Shown here piece by piece: positions 34,948-43,186 of a stretch of DNA of 64,000 bases. Below the pieces are notes generated by a model. That model was given only the letters and a program-made list of their open reading frames with translations. It was not told the DNA's origin and did not search any database. Source of the DNA: DASSUC01 sp035649895 (GTDB lineage: Bacteria; Actinomycetota; Actinomycetes; Mycobacteriales; Micromonosporaceae); the NCBI GenBank assembly GCA_035649895.1, contig DASRIS010000181.1, forward strand, positions 1 to 64,000, written 5' to 3'. Made by a program: the position numbers and the translations under genes. How positions within the stretch are numbered: position 1 is the first letter of the stretch; each line of letters begins with the position of its first letter.

Positions 34948-35877
34948 ATGGACACGGAGCGGGACGCGCTGGACGCGTACAGCCGGGTTGTCACGACCGT
35001 CGCGGCGAAGGTGCTGCCATCGGTGGCCGCGCTGGCGGTCCGCACGCCGCGCGGCGGCGGCGCCGGGTCCGCGGTGACCTTCACCGACGACGGCTTTCTG
35101 CTCACCAGCGCCCACGTCGTGGCCGGATGTGGCGGAGGCACGGCGACCTTCGGCGACGGCTCGGAGGCCCGCTTCGACGTGGTGGGCGCGGATGCGCTGT
35201 CGGACCTGGCGGTGCTGCGCTCGCGCGTGGCCGGCGCGCCCTCGGCCGAGCTGGGCAACGCCGACGAGCTGCGCATCGGCCAGCTGGTGGTGGCCGTGGG
35301 CAACCCGATGGGGCTGGCCGGCTCGGTGACTGCGGGCGTGGTCAGCGGCCTGGGCCGCTCGCTGCCCGCGCGGGACGGCCGGCACCTGCGGCTCATCGAC
35401 GACGTGATCCAGACCGACGCGGCGCTCAACCCGGGTAACTCAGGCGGCGCGCTGGCCGACTCCGCCGGCCGGGTGGTGGGGGTGAACACCGCGGTCGCCG
35501 GGTACGGCCTCGGGCTCGCCGTGCCGATCAACAGCACCACCCGGTACATCATCGGCGAGCTGGTGTCGAGCGGGCGGGTACGCCGGGCGTGGCTGGGCGT
35601 GGCCGGCTCGCCGCTGCCGCTGCCGCCGGCCGTGGCGCAACGCCTCGGCCAGCGGCTCGGGCTGCGGGTGGCCGAGGTGGTGCCGGGCAGTCCGGCCGGG
35701 CTCGCCGGCATCTACCTCGGCGACGTGATCGTCTCGGCCGGTGGCCGGCCGGTGGAGAACGTGCAGGCGCTGCTGCGGCTCATGCTCGGGCCGGCGATCG
35801 GCACCCGGCTACCCATCACCGTGCTGCGCCGGGGCGCCTTCGTGGACGTGGTGGCGGTGCCTACCGAGCTCTCCTGA
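34948..35877 (+). CDS. HtrA/DegP-like trypsin-family serine protease with PDZ domain
   Basis: A 309-residue S1C protease. The catalytic triad is His56 (LLTSAHVVAG), Asp86 (ALSDLAVL) and Ser165 (NPGNSGGAL). A single PDZ domain follows residue ~210 (LRVAEVVPGSPAGLAGIYLGDVI). No signal peptide or membrane helix precedes the protease domain, unlike most HtrA proteins, so it may be cytoplasmic or the true start may be different. No clear Shine-Dalgarno sequence precedes ATG 34948. It converges with cbs. Confidence 0.86.
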   Translation: MDTERDALDAYSRVVTTVAAKVLPSVAALAVRTPRGGGAGSAVTFTDDGFLLTSAHVVAGCGGGTATFGDGSEARFDVVGADALSDLAVLRSRVAGAPSAELGNADELRIGQLVVAVGNPMGLAGSVTAGVVSGLGRSLPARDGRHLRLIDDVIQTDAALNPGNSGGALADSAGRVVGVNTAVAGYGLGLAVPINSTTRYIIGELVSSGRVRRAWLGVAGSPLPLPPAVAQRLGQRLGLRVAEVVPGSPAGLAGIYLGDVIVSAGGRPVENVQALLRLMLGPAIGTRLPITVLRRGAFVDVVAVPTELS

Positions 35878-36000
35878 CCGCGGCCCGGCGGGCACGCTCA
35901 CGTCTGCCCAGCGCCCGTGTCCGCGCCCGGCACCCGCGCTCCGCTCAGCGCTGAGCCCTGCCCGCACCCGCCCAGCGCTGAAGCCCGTGCCCGCACCGGC

Positions 36001-37371
36001 TCAGCGTCCGCCCAGGTGGGCGAGCAGGTCCTGGCGCGTGATAACGCCTCGCGGCTTGCCGTCGACCAGCACGATGGCTGCGTCCGCCTTCTCCAGCAGC
36101 GCCACAGCCTCGCTCACCGGCTGCCCCCCGCCGATCATCGGCAGCGGCGGGCCCATGTGCTTCTCGATCATGTCGTGCAGCTGCGCCTGGCCGGTGAACA
36201 GCGCGTCCAGCAGGTCCTTCTCGGCCAGCGAGCCGGCCACCTCGCCGGTGACCACGGGTGGCTCGGCCTTGAGCACGGGCATCTGCGAGACGCCGTACTC
36301 CCGCATGTAGTCGATCGCGTCCCGCACCGTCTCGGTCGGGTGGACGTGCACCAGCTCCGGCATCCGGGCGCCCTTGCTGGCCAGCACGTCGGCGGCGGTC
36401 GCCGAGGAGGTGCCGGTACGCAGGAAGCCGTACCGGGCCATCCAGTCGTCATTGAAGATCTTGGAAAGGTAGCCGCGCCCGCCGTCCGGCAGCAGGACCA
36501 CCACCACGTCGTCCGGGCTGGCCGCCGCCGCGACCCGCAGCGCGGCCACCACCGCCATGCCGCAGGAGCCGCCCACCAGCAGCCCCTCCTCGCGGGCGAG
36601 CCGCCGGGTGACCTCGAACGACTCGCGGTCGGTCACCTCGATGATCTCGTCACAGACCGCCCGGTCGTACGTCTGCGGCCAGAAGTCCTCGCCGACGCCC
36701 TCCACCAGGTACGGCCGGCCGGTGCCGCCGGAGTAGACCGAGCCCTCCGGGTCCGCGCCGATGATCCGCACATGCCCCCGGGACGCCTCCTTGAGGTAGC
36801 GCCCGATGCCGGAGATCGTCCCCCCGGTGCCGACGCCGGCCACGAAGTGGGTGATCCGGCCGCCGGTCTGCTCCCACACCTCAGGACCGGTCGTCTCGTA
36901 ATGAGAGATCGGGTTGTTGGGGTTCGAGTACTGGTTGGGCTTCCACGCCCCAGGGATCTCCCGGGCCAGGCGGTCGGAGACGGAGTAGTACGAGCGCGGG
37001 TCCTCCGGCGCCACGGCGGTGGGGCAGACCACCACCTCTGCGCCGTACGCCCGCAGCACGTTCTGCTTGTCCTCGCTGACCTTGTCCGGGCAGACGAAGA
37101 CGCAGCGGTAGCCGCGCAGCTGGGCCACGAGCGCCAGCCCGACACCGGTGTTGCCGGAGGTGGGCTCGACGATGGTGCCGCCCGGCCGCAGCAGGCCCTC
37201 CTTCTCGGCCTCCTCGATCATGCGCCGGGCGATGCGGTCCTTGACCGACCCGCCCGGGTTGAAGTACTCCACCTTCGCCAGCACGGTGGCGGAGATGCCC
37301 GCAGTGACGTTGCGGAGCCGGACCAGCGGCGTATTACCGATCAGGTCCACAACCGACTCGTAGTAGCGCAC
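36001..37371 (-). CDS. cbs: cystathionine beta-synthase with CBS-domain pair
   Basis: A 456-residue fold-type II PLP enzyme condensing serine and homocysteine to cystathionine. The PLP Lys is K44 in FNPGGSVKDRIA; PTSGNTGVGLALVA and GVGTGGTISGIGRYLKE bind cofactor. Residues ~330-456 form two CBS modules (RMPELVHVHPTETVRDAIDY; PLPMIGGGQPVSEAVALLEK), usually a regulatory Bateman pair. The GTG at 37371 is preceded by TAGGCT seven bases upstream (complement of 37379-37384), suggesting a leaderless transcript. With metB it could form a transsulfuration route. Confidence 0.92.
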   Translation of the reverse strand: MRYYESVVDLIGNTPLVRLRNVTAGISATVLAKVEYFNPGGSVKDRIARRMIEEAEKEGLLRPGGTIVEPTSGNTGVGLALVAQLRGYRCVFVCPDKVSEDKQNVLRAYGAEVVVCPTAVAPEDPRSYYSVSDRLAREIPGAWKPNQYSNPNNPISHYETTGPEVWEQTGGRITHFVAGVGTGGTISGIGRYLKEASRGHVRIIGADPEGSVYSGGTGRPYLVEGVGEDFWPQTYDRAVCDEIIEVTDRESFEVTRRLAREEGLLVGGSCGMAVVAALRVAAAASPDDVVVVLLPDGGRGYLSKIFNDDWMARYGFLRTGTSSATAADVLASKGARMPELVHVHPTETVRDAIDYMREYGVSQMPVLKAEPPVVTGEVAGSLAEKDLLDALFTGQAQLHDMIEKHMGPPLPMIGGGQPVSEAVALLEKADAAIVLVDGKPRGVITRQDLLAHLGGR

Positions 37372-37436
37372 GCCCGTCAGCCTACGTCCGGCGGGCGCCG
37401 CTCGTTACGGCCGCCCACGCCGCCCGCGGCAGGGGG

Positions 37437-37535
37437 ACACACAGCCGACCACGGGCCAGGCACAGGACGGTCGCCGCGGCCAGGCGCACAACCGACCACG
37501 GCGGCCAGGCACAGGACGCTCGCGGCGCCAGGGCG
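37437..37535. repeat. ~49-bp direct repeat, two copies
   Basis: Two adjacent imperfect copies share CCGACCACGG, GGCCAGGCACAGGACG and CGCGGC. It lies in the divergent spacer upstream of cbs and the small 85-residue gene. Confidence 0.6.
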
Positions 37536-37584
37536 CACAGACGCCCGTTGCGGACGGACCGGCGGGCGCGAAACACTCGCCGTC

Positions 37585-37842
37585 ATGGCCTCCCCCGCCC
37601 TGCCCTTGCCCTACCGGCACATCTACGTGGTGGTGCGCTACGACGACCCGGATGCGGAGGAGGGGGCCGCGCCCGTACCGATCGAGGACCGGGTGACGCT
37701 CGCCAAGGCGTACCAGACCTACGAGGAGGCCAGGCGGGACGCTCAACGGCTCAACCAGCTGGCCAGCGACGCGGGCCGGGGGTGCCACTACTGGGCCGCG
37801 ATCACCCGGCTGATGACGCCAGACGCCGACCCGTACGCCTAG
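37585..37842 (+). CDS. conserved-looking 85-residue hypothetical protein
   Basis: A small soluble protein, PYRHIYVVVRYDDPDAEEG... then RVTLAKAYQTYEEARRDAQR and GCHYWAAITRLMTPDADPYA. No family recognised. Coding is supported by strong GC bias at third positions and balanced amino-acid composition. No ribosome binding site or TANNNT box is obvious before ATG 37585. It is followed by the palindromic element copy A. Confidence 0.6.
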   Translation: MASPALPLPYRHIYVVVRYDDPDAEEGAAPVPIEDRVTLAKAYQTYEEARRDAQRLNQLASDAGRGCHYWAAITRLMTPDADPYA

Positions 37843-37904
37843 TGCCGACCCGTCCATCGGCAACGCCCGTCCGCCCGTCCGCCCGTCCGCCACCCCGCTC
37901 CCCT

Positions 37905-37973
37905 CAAGATCGCGATCGCGGACAGCAGGTGTTTAGTGCGACTGCACGTCTGGCGTCCGCGATCGTGATCTTG
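37905..37973. repeat. 69-bp dispersed palindromic element, copy A
   Basis: Arms 37905-37923 and 37955-37973 are 19 bases each with one mismatch (CAAGATCGCGATCGCGGAC against its complement). The 31-nt loop contains an inner hairpin, GTGC-GACT-GCAC (37936-37947). A related copy lies at 15561-15629. It could also act as a terminator for the 85-residue gene 62 bp upstream. No gene is seen in the rest of 37843-38137. Confidence 0.7.
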
Positions 37974-38137
37974 GTGGTGATGCGACCATAGTTGCAGATG
38001 GTATGTCTGAATGATTCCCATACGGTGGTGGATAGAGTCGCTGGCCTCGGCGATCCCCGTACCCGGGGTATGGGCGTAGGGACCAAGGTGCTGCCAGGCC
38101 CGTTATGTGGCCGAGGTGCTGGCGGCGACCCGTATGC

Positions 38138-38698
38138 CTAGCGCTGGCGCGGCCCCGGCGGCGGCTGCGGAGCCGGCGGCTGCGGCGCGGGGCCACGGCC
38201 AACCGGCGGCTGCGGCGCCGGGCCGCGGCCAACCGGCGGCTGCGGGGCAGGGCCACGGCCGCCTGGCGGCATGGGGGCGGGAGGCCAGCCCGCTGGCGAC
38301 TGCGGCCGGTGCGGCAGGCCCTGCGGCGCGCCGGGCCTCGCCTGGCCGGGGATGACCGCGCGCCGCCGCTTCTCCCACTCCAGGAACCGCTCGGTCTCGC
38401 CGAGCACGGCACCGGCCAACCAGGTGGCGACGACCACGTCATCGGCGAGGACGAGCGGGCCGAGCAGCAGGGGGAGCAGGCCCTCCGGTATCACGTCGAT
38501 CGGCGAGACCACGTACGCCGTGGCGGCGCCCATCATCGCCACCCGCAGGCCGCCGTCGTACTCGCCGCGCATCGAGGCCCGGATCATCCTGGGGAGCGCC
38601 GCCAGCCGGGTGCCAAGTGGCGGGCCGCCCCGGGAACCGGCCGTCAGCGTCCGCCACAGTGCGGTGAAAGCCGCCGTACGCCGTAGCCCTTTCGGCAT
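38138..38698 (-). CDS. DUF1232 (YkvA-like) membrane protein with Pro-rich repeat tail
   Basis: A 186-residue protein. The DUF1232 core is ATAYVVSPIDVIPEGLLPLL followed by a hydrophobic stretch (GPLVLADDVVVATWLAGAVL), typical of small membrane-associated YkvA proteins of unknown function. The last ~60 residues are three near-identical copies of PPVGRGPAPQ plus variants, encoded by a 30-bp tandem repeat. ATG 38698 follows AGGAGAGG. Divergent from the PPOX gene. Confidence 0.82.
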   Translation of the reverse strand: MPKGLRRTAAFTALWRTLTAGSRGGPPLGTRLAALPRMIRASMRGEYDGGLRVAMMGAATAYVVSPIDVIPEGLLPLLLGPLVLADDVVVATWLAGAVLGETERFLEWEKRRRAVIPGQARPGAPQGLPHRPQSPAGWPPAPMPPGGRGPAPQPPVGRGPAPQPPVGRGPAPQPPAPQPPPGPRQR

Positions 38699-38759
38699 GA
38701 CCTCTCCTTTTCCTCAAGTCTTCCTCGACCTCATCGCCGCGGGACGGCACCATATCTCT

Positions 38760-39170
38760 ATGCACCTGGACGAAGCTCGTGACGTTATACGTACCCAGCA
38801 TCGCGCGGTTCTGTGCACCCTGCGAGCTGATGGCCGCCCCCAGATGAGTCCGGTGACCGTCAATGTCGACGCGGACGGGATGGTGGTGGTCAGCAGCCGG
38901 CAGACCGCGTACAAGGTGCGCAACCTGCGCCGGGACCCGCGCGTCTGGATCTGTGTGCTGCCCGACGCGTTCTTCGGCCGGTGGATCCAGGTCGAGGGTA
39001 CGGCGACGGTCGTCGACCTGCCCGAGGCGATGGAGGGCCTGGTCGACTACTACCGCCGCACCAGCGGAGAGCATCCGGACTGGGCGGACTACCGCGCAGC
39101 TATGAATCGGGAACAACGGGTACTGGTTCGGATCGACATCAAGCGGGCGGGGCCGGACCGCGCAGGCTAG
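38760..39170 (+). CDS. PPOX-class F420/FMN-dependent oxidoreductase
   Basis: A 136-residue split-beta-barrel protein of the pyridoxamine-phosphate-oxidase-like class, common in F420-using actinobacteria. Typical blocks are AVLCTLRADGRPQMSPVTVN, YKVRNLRRDPRVWICVLPD and WIQVEGTATVVDLPEAMEGL. Substrate is unknown. No clear ribosome binding site precedes ATG 38760. Confidence 0.82.
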   Translation: MHLDEARDVIRTQHRAVLCTLRADGRPQMSPVTVNVDADGMVVVSSRQTAYKVRNLRRDPRVWICVLPDAFFGRWIQVEGTATVVDLPEAMEGLVDYYRRTSGEHPDWADYRAAMNREQRVLVRIDIKRAGPDRAG

Positions 39171-39225
39171 CGACATCTCGTGAGCAAGCGCCGGCCCCGC
39201 ATGGTGTCCGAGGGGAGAGGGGACC

Positions 39226-40269
39226 ATGAGGCGCGTCAGGCAGGCCGCCAAGCTCGCCGCTCTCGGTGGCGGCTCGGCGGCGTTCGCCGGGGCCGTAGCC
39301 ACCGGCGTCGTGTTTGGCCAGGTCATGTTGGCACGGCACACCATTCCCAGGGCGGAGGCGCCGCCGCCGCGCTGCAACGGCCGCTACGGTCCTCGCCGTG
39401 GCGGCCGGCCGATCCGCCTAGCCATCATCGGGGACTCATCCGCAGCCGGGTTCGGCGTGCATCACGCCCGGGAGACACCCGGCGCGCTGCTCGGCGCCGG
39501 CCTGGCCGACCAGCTCGGGCGCCCGGTGCAGGTGCGCTGCCTGGCGGTCGTCGGAGCGACCTCACCAACGCTCGCCCCGCAGGTCGAGGCGGCCGTCGAG
39601 ATGCGCCCGGACGCCGCGGTGATCTTTATCGGCGCCAACGACGTGACCCACCGGGTGCCGCTCGAGGTGGCCGTGCCGCACCTGGTGGCGGCAGTCCGCG
39701 AGCTGCGCCGCGCCGGTGCGCGTGTCGTCGTCGGCACCTGCCCCGACCTGAGCACGGTCCGTCCCATCCAGCCGCCGCTGCGCTGGATGGTCCGCCGGTG
39801 GAGCCGGCAGATGGCGGCCGCCCAGACGGTCGCCGTGGTGGAGGCGGGCGGCGCCACCGTATCCCTCGGCGACCTGCTCGGTCCGGCGTTCGCCGCCGAC
39901 CCGCTGCGGATGTTCGCGTCCGACCGGTTCCACCCCTCCGCCGAGGGGTACGCCGCAGCGGCCGCGGCACTGCTGCCGACCTTGCTGGCCGTGCTCGGCG
40001 TCGAGGCCCAGCCCGCCGCCCTGCTGTCGGAGGGCGAGGGGGTCCGGGCACTGCCGGACGCCGCGGTCGAGGCGGTCGGGCGCGCCGGCACGGAGGTCAG
40101 GGCAGCCACCGTGGCCGGCCGCGAGCGCGGCCCCTTCGGCCGCTGGGTGCAGCTGCGTAACCGTGTACAGAAGGCTATCCGTCCCGCCGATCCCGCGATG
40201 CCCGGTTCCGCCGTAACCTCGGAGGACAACCCTGGGCAGGTACAGGGATCGATCGAGGAGGCAGCGTGA
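39226..40269 (+). CDS. membrane-anchored SGNH/GDSL hydrolase
   Basis: A 347-residue protein with an N-terminal hydrophobic segment (AAFAGAVATGVVFGQVML) likely anchoring it outside the membrane, then an SGNH esterase domain: block I IIGDSSAAG (Ser71), block III FIGANDV (Asn138), and block V DRFHPSAEGY. A ~90-residue C-terminal extension follows. It probably hydrolyses an ester on a lipid or glycan. ATG 39226 follows AGGGGAG. Its stop overlaps the start of the paralogue by four bases. Confidence 0.83.
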   Translation: MRRVRQAAKLAALGGGSAAFAGAVATGVVFGQVMLARHTIPRAEAPPPRCNGRYGPRRGGRPIRLAIIGDSSAAGFGVHHARETPGALLGAGLADQLGRPVQVRCLAVVGATSPTLAPQVEAAVEMRPDAAVIFIGANDVTHRVPLEVAVPHLVAAVRELRRAGARVVVGTCPDLSTVRPIQPPLRWMVRRWSRQMAAAQTVAVVEAGGATVSLGDLLGPAFAADPLRMFASDRFHPSAEGYAAAAAALLPTLLAVLGVEAQPAALLSEGEGVRALPDAAVEAVGRAGTEVRAATVAGRERGPFGRWVQLRNRVQKAIRPADPAMPGSAVTSEDNPGQVQGSIEEAA

Positions 40270-41045
40270 GGACGGCCCGACGCTTGGGGAGGGCGGCCGC
40301 GATCACGCTGGTCGCCGGCACCGTCGGCGGGGCGGCCCTGCTCGCCGCGGAAGCGGTGGCCGCCCGCGCCCGCCGCTATGCCCAGCCGACGCTCGGGCTG
40401 GCCCTGCGCTCGACGGTCGGGGACGTCGCGGCTCCCCCGCTGCGCCTGGTGCTGCTCGGCGACTCGGCGGCCATGGGCGTTGGCGTCGACCGGCTGGCCG
40501 ACACCGTCGGGGGCCGGCTCGCCGCGATGCTCACCCGGGACTGCGCCCGGCGGGTCGAGCTGTCCAGCGTGGCGGTGGCCGGCTCCCGCTCGGCGGACCT
40601 GGCCACCCAGGTCGCCCGGGCGCTGCTCGCGACCCGGCCCGATGTCGCCCTCATCCTGGTGGGCGCGAAGGACGCCACCGGGCTGCGCCGGCCCTCGGAC
40701 GCGGCCGCCCACGTCGCCGCCGCCGTCCGCCGGCTGCGCGAGGCCGGTGCCGGGGTGGTCCTCGGAACCTGCCCGGACCTCGGCGCAGCCTGGGCGTTCG
40801 CCCCGCCGCTGCGCCAGGTGATCGGCTGGCTGGGGCAACAGGTCGCCCGGGCGCAGGCCCGGGCGGCGCTAGAGGCGGGTGCCTCAGTGGTCGACCTGGC
40901 GACCGAGACCGGACCCGTCTTCCGGGCCGACCCGGGCACGCTATGCGCGGACGGCTACCACCCGTCCGCCGACGGGTACCAGGTGTGGGCGCATGCGCTC
41001 TACCCGGCCGTGGCCGCCGCCGCGGCAGACGCCTCGCGCAGATGA
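40266..41045 (+). CDS. second SGNH-like hydrolase, block III Asn replaced by Lys
   Basis: A 259-residue paralogue of the preceding gene with an N-terminal hydrophobic segment (AAITLVAGTVGGAALLAA). Block I is LLGDSAAMG (Ser67) and block V DGYHPSADGY, but block III reads LVGAKDATG, with Lys135 in place of the oxyanion-hole Asn. The enzyme may be altered or inactive. GTG 40266 follows AGGAGG and overlaps the previous stop (GTGA), so the pair is co-translated and may form a complex. Confidence 0.82.
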   Translation: MRTARRLGRAAAITLVAGTVGGAALLAAEAVAARARRYAQPTLGLALRSTVGDVAAPPLRLVLLGDSAAMGVGVDRLADTVGGRLAAMLTRDCARRVELSSVAVAGSRSADLATQVARALLATRPDVALILVGAKDATGLRRPSDAAAHVAAAVRRLREAGAGVVLGTCPDLGAAWAFAPPLRQVIGWLGQQVARAQARAALEAGASVVDLATETGPVFRADPGTLCADGYHPSADGYQVWAHALYPAVAAAAADASRR

Positions 41046-41061
41046 CGACCGGAGTGCGACA

Positions 41062-41165
41062 GCCGCAACGTGACGGGCGAGCATGCCGGCCGCAACATGA
41101 CGGGCGAGTATGAGGGGGCGCAACGTGACGGGCGGAGCACAGCGGCCATGTGACGGGCGGAGCAC
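41062..41165. repeat. degenerate tandem repeat before the thiolase gene
   Basis: About four copies of a 23-29 bp unit containing GCAACGTGACGGGCG(G)AGCA. It fills the SGNH-thiolase spacer and ends 23 bp before the thiolase -10 box TAGCGT (41188-41193). Confidence 0.65.
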
Positions 41166-41200
41166 GATGGTCCGGGCCGCTGCCGGGTAGCGTGGCTGGC

Positions 41201-42448
41201 ATGCCGGAAGCCGTCATTGTCGCCACCGCTCGGTCGCCGATCGGCCGGGCCTACAAGGGGTCGCTGCGGGAGCTGCGCGCCGACGACCTGACCGCCACGG
41301 TCATCCGGGCGGTCCTCGCCAAGGTCCCCCAGCTCGACCCCGCGCACATCGACGACCTCTACGTCGGCTGCGGCCTGCCAGGTGGCGAGCAGGGCTTCAA
41401 CCTCGCCCGGGTGGTCGCCATCCTGCTCGGCTACGACCACCTGCCCGGCGCCACGCTCACCCGGTACTGCTCGTCCTCGCTACAGACCACCCGGATGGCG
41501 TACCACGCGATCAAGGCGGGCGAGGGGGACGTGTTCCTCTCCGCCGGGGTGGAGTGCGTCTCCCGGTACGTGCGCGGCAACTCCGACGCCCTGCCGCCCG
41601 AGGCGCAGGAGCTGGTCGGCGGGGCCTGGCAGAACCCGGTGTTCGACGGCGCCCGGGCCCGCTCCGAGCAGCGGGCCGCCGGCGGCGCGCCGACCTGGCA
41701 CGACCCGCGCGACGACGGCGCGCTGCCCGACATCTACCTGGCCATGGGACAGACCGCGGAGAACCTTGCCCAGCTCAAGGGCGTGACCCGCGAGGACATG
41801 GACTCCTTCGGCGTACGGTCGCAGAACCTCGCCGAGAAGGCGATCGCGGACGGCTTCTGGGCGCGCGAGATCACCCCGGTGACGCTGCCGGACGGCACGG
41901 TCGTCAGCGCCGACGACGGGCCCCGCCCCGGGGTCACCATGGAGGGCGTCGCCGCCCTCAAGCCGGTGTTCCGTCCAGACGGGCGGATCACCGCGGGCAA
42001 CTGCTGCCCGCTCAACGACGGTGCCGCGGCTGTCGTCGTGATGAGCGACACCAAAGCGCGTGAGCTGGGCGTCACCCCGCTCGCCCGGATCGTGTCCACC
42101 GGCGTGACCGCGCTCTCCCCTGAGATCATGGGTCTCGGCCCGGTCGAGGCGTCCCGGCAGGCGCTGCGCCGGGCCGGCATGACAATGTCCGATGTGGACC
42201 TCGTGGAGATCAACGAGGCGTTCGCCGCGCAGGTCATCCCGTCCTACCGGGACCTTGCGATCCCGTTGGAGAAGCTGAACGTGATGGGTGGCGCGATCGC
42301 GGTCGGGCACCCGTTCGGCATGACCGGCGCCCGGATCACCGGCACCCTGCTGAACGCGCTGGACTGGCACGACAGGACAGTCGGGCTGGAGACCATGTGC
42401 GTCGGCGGCGGCCAGGGCATGGCGATGGTCGTCGAACGCCTCTCCTGA
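41201..42448 (+). CDS. acetyl-CoA C-acyltransferase (thiolase)
   Basis: A 415-residue thiolase of the FadA type, cleaving 3-ketoacyl-CoA or condensing acetyl-CoA. Catalytic Cys90 is in LTRYCSSSLQTT; the His is in AVGHPFGMTGAR and the second Cys in MCVGGGQGMAMV. The N-terminal VATARSPIGRAYKGSLRELR is typical. ATG 41201 is seven bases after TAGCGT, suggesting leaderless translation; the longer in-frame GTG start at 41150 lies in a repeat. From memory, fadA3 sits next to an SGNH gene in mycobacteria too. Confidence 0.92.
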   Translation: MPEAVIVATARSPIGRAYKGSLRELRADDLTATVIRAVLAKVPQLDPAHIDDLYVGCGLPGGEQGFNLARVVAILLGYDHLPGATLTRYCSSSLQTTRMAYHAIKAGEGDVFLSAGVECVSRYVRGNSDALPPEAQELVGGAWQNPVFDGARARSEQRAAGGAPTWHDPRDDGALPDIYLAMGQTAENLAQLKGVTREDMDSFGVRSQNLAEKAIADGFWAREITPVTLPDGTVVSADDGPRPGVTMEGVAALKPVFRPDGRITAGNCCPLNDGAAAVVVMSDTKARELGVTPLARIVSTGVTALSPEIMGLGPVEASRQALRRAGMTMSDVDLVEINEAFAAQVIPSYRDLAIPLEKLNVMGGAIAVGHPFGMTGARITGTLLNALDWHDRTVGLETMCVGGGQGMAMVVERLS

Positions 42449-42763
42449 GAGTTCTGACGTCCTGGGGCTGGGCACCAAGCGGCCATTACGCCGCGCCACC
42501 CTCGTCGGGTGACGACGGAGACGTGCATTGCGGGTCAGCCACCGCCCGGGCCGCCGCTCACGCAGCCGGAACATCAAGATCAAATCAATATCAGGGTAAC
42601 TGGGGTTACCTGCCGCCCAGATAGGGCCGGTTCCACTGAAATTGATTTGACCAAGTACGTGCCAGCAAGGAGAGCCGTACAGCACACGGACAAAGCGGGC
42701 GAAAATGTTGGGACTGCGTTCGGTTCCGGTTACATCCAGATCTGAAAGCCAACCGCCTGACCG
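42449..42763. other. AT-richer convergent spacer with nested inverted repeats
   Basis: TCAAATCAAT (42580-42589) and ATTGATTTGA (42641-42650) are perfect 10-bp arms 51 nt apart; inside lies GGTAAC-TGGG-GTTACC (42595-42610). A weak frame at 42509-42745 ends GTAFGSGYIQI but lacks GC3 bias and a ribosome binding site. The element may be a bidirectional terminator or a remnant of transferred DNA. Confidence 0.4.
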
Positions 42764-43081
42764 TTATAGGGCTCGGCGGACTGCAGCCAGGTCCGCTGCC
42801 GCGGCGGCCAGCGCATCCTCGGCCGGGGCCGCGGCCAGCAGGTCGGCCGTCACCACCCGCAGCTGGTCCACGAGCGCCAGGTCGCTGTCGAGCCGGGGCA
42901 CCGGCCGGCACGGCTCACCTTCAGCGTCTGCAGCCCGGTCGGCGATGCGCTGGACCAGCCCATGCACGGTTTCGGCGCGGCCCACCCAGCGCGGTGGCCC
43001 CCAATGTGACACCCGGTTACGCAGCAGCTCCAACTCCCGCAGCACCGCCCCCGCCTCGGGCGATCCAGAAGAGCTGTGCAC
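42764..43081 (-). CDS. 105-residue helical hypothetical protein
   Basis: A small mostly helical protein (VLRELELLRNRVSHWGPPRW, AETVHGLVQRIADRAAD, then an Ala-rich C-terminus AAAAADLAAVRRAL). Strong codon bias supports coding; GTG 43081 has only a weak AGGGA upstream. No family recognised. Same strand as the Bax-inhibitor gene, 105 bp away. Confidence 0.6.
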   Translation of the reverse strand: MHSSSGSPEAGAVLRELELLRNRVSHWGPPRWVGRAETVHGLVQRIADRAADAEGEPCRPVPRLDSDLALVDQLRVVTADLLAAAPAEDALAAAAADLAAVRRAL

Positions 43082-43186
43082 GCCGTCCCTGCCTGACTCG
43101 TCTAGCGCCGCTAGGTGATGGATCTCAAGTGCTGGGGTCCGCGCACTGCGCGGACCCCAGGAGACGTACTCGGCCGAGCCGGCGGG

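Noticed and set aside
42509..42745. Plus-strand frame ending GTAFGSGYIQI, a possible peptide precursor
   Set aside because: No ribosome binding site, low third-position GC, no modifying enzymes nearby, and it spans inverted repeats.
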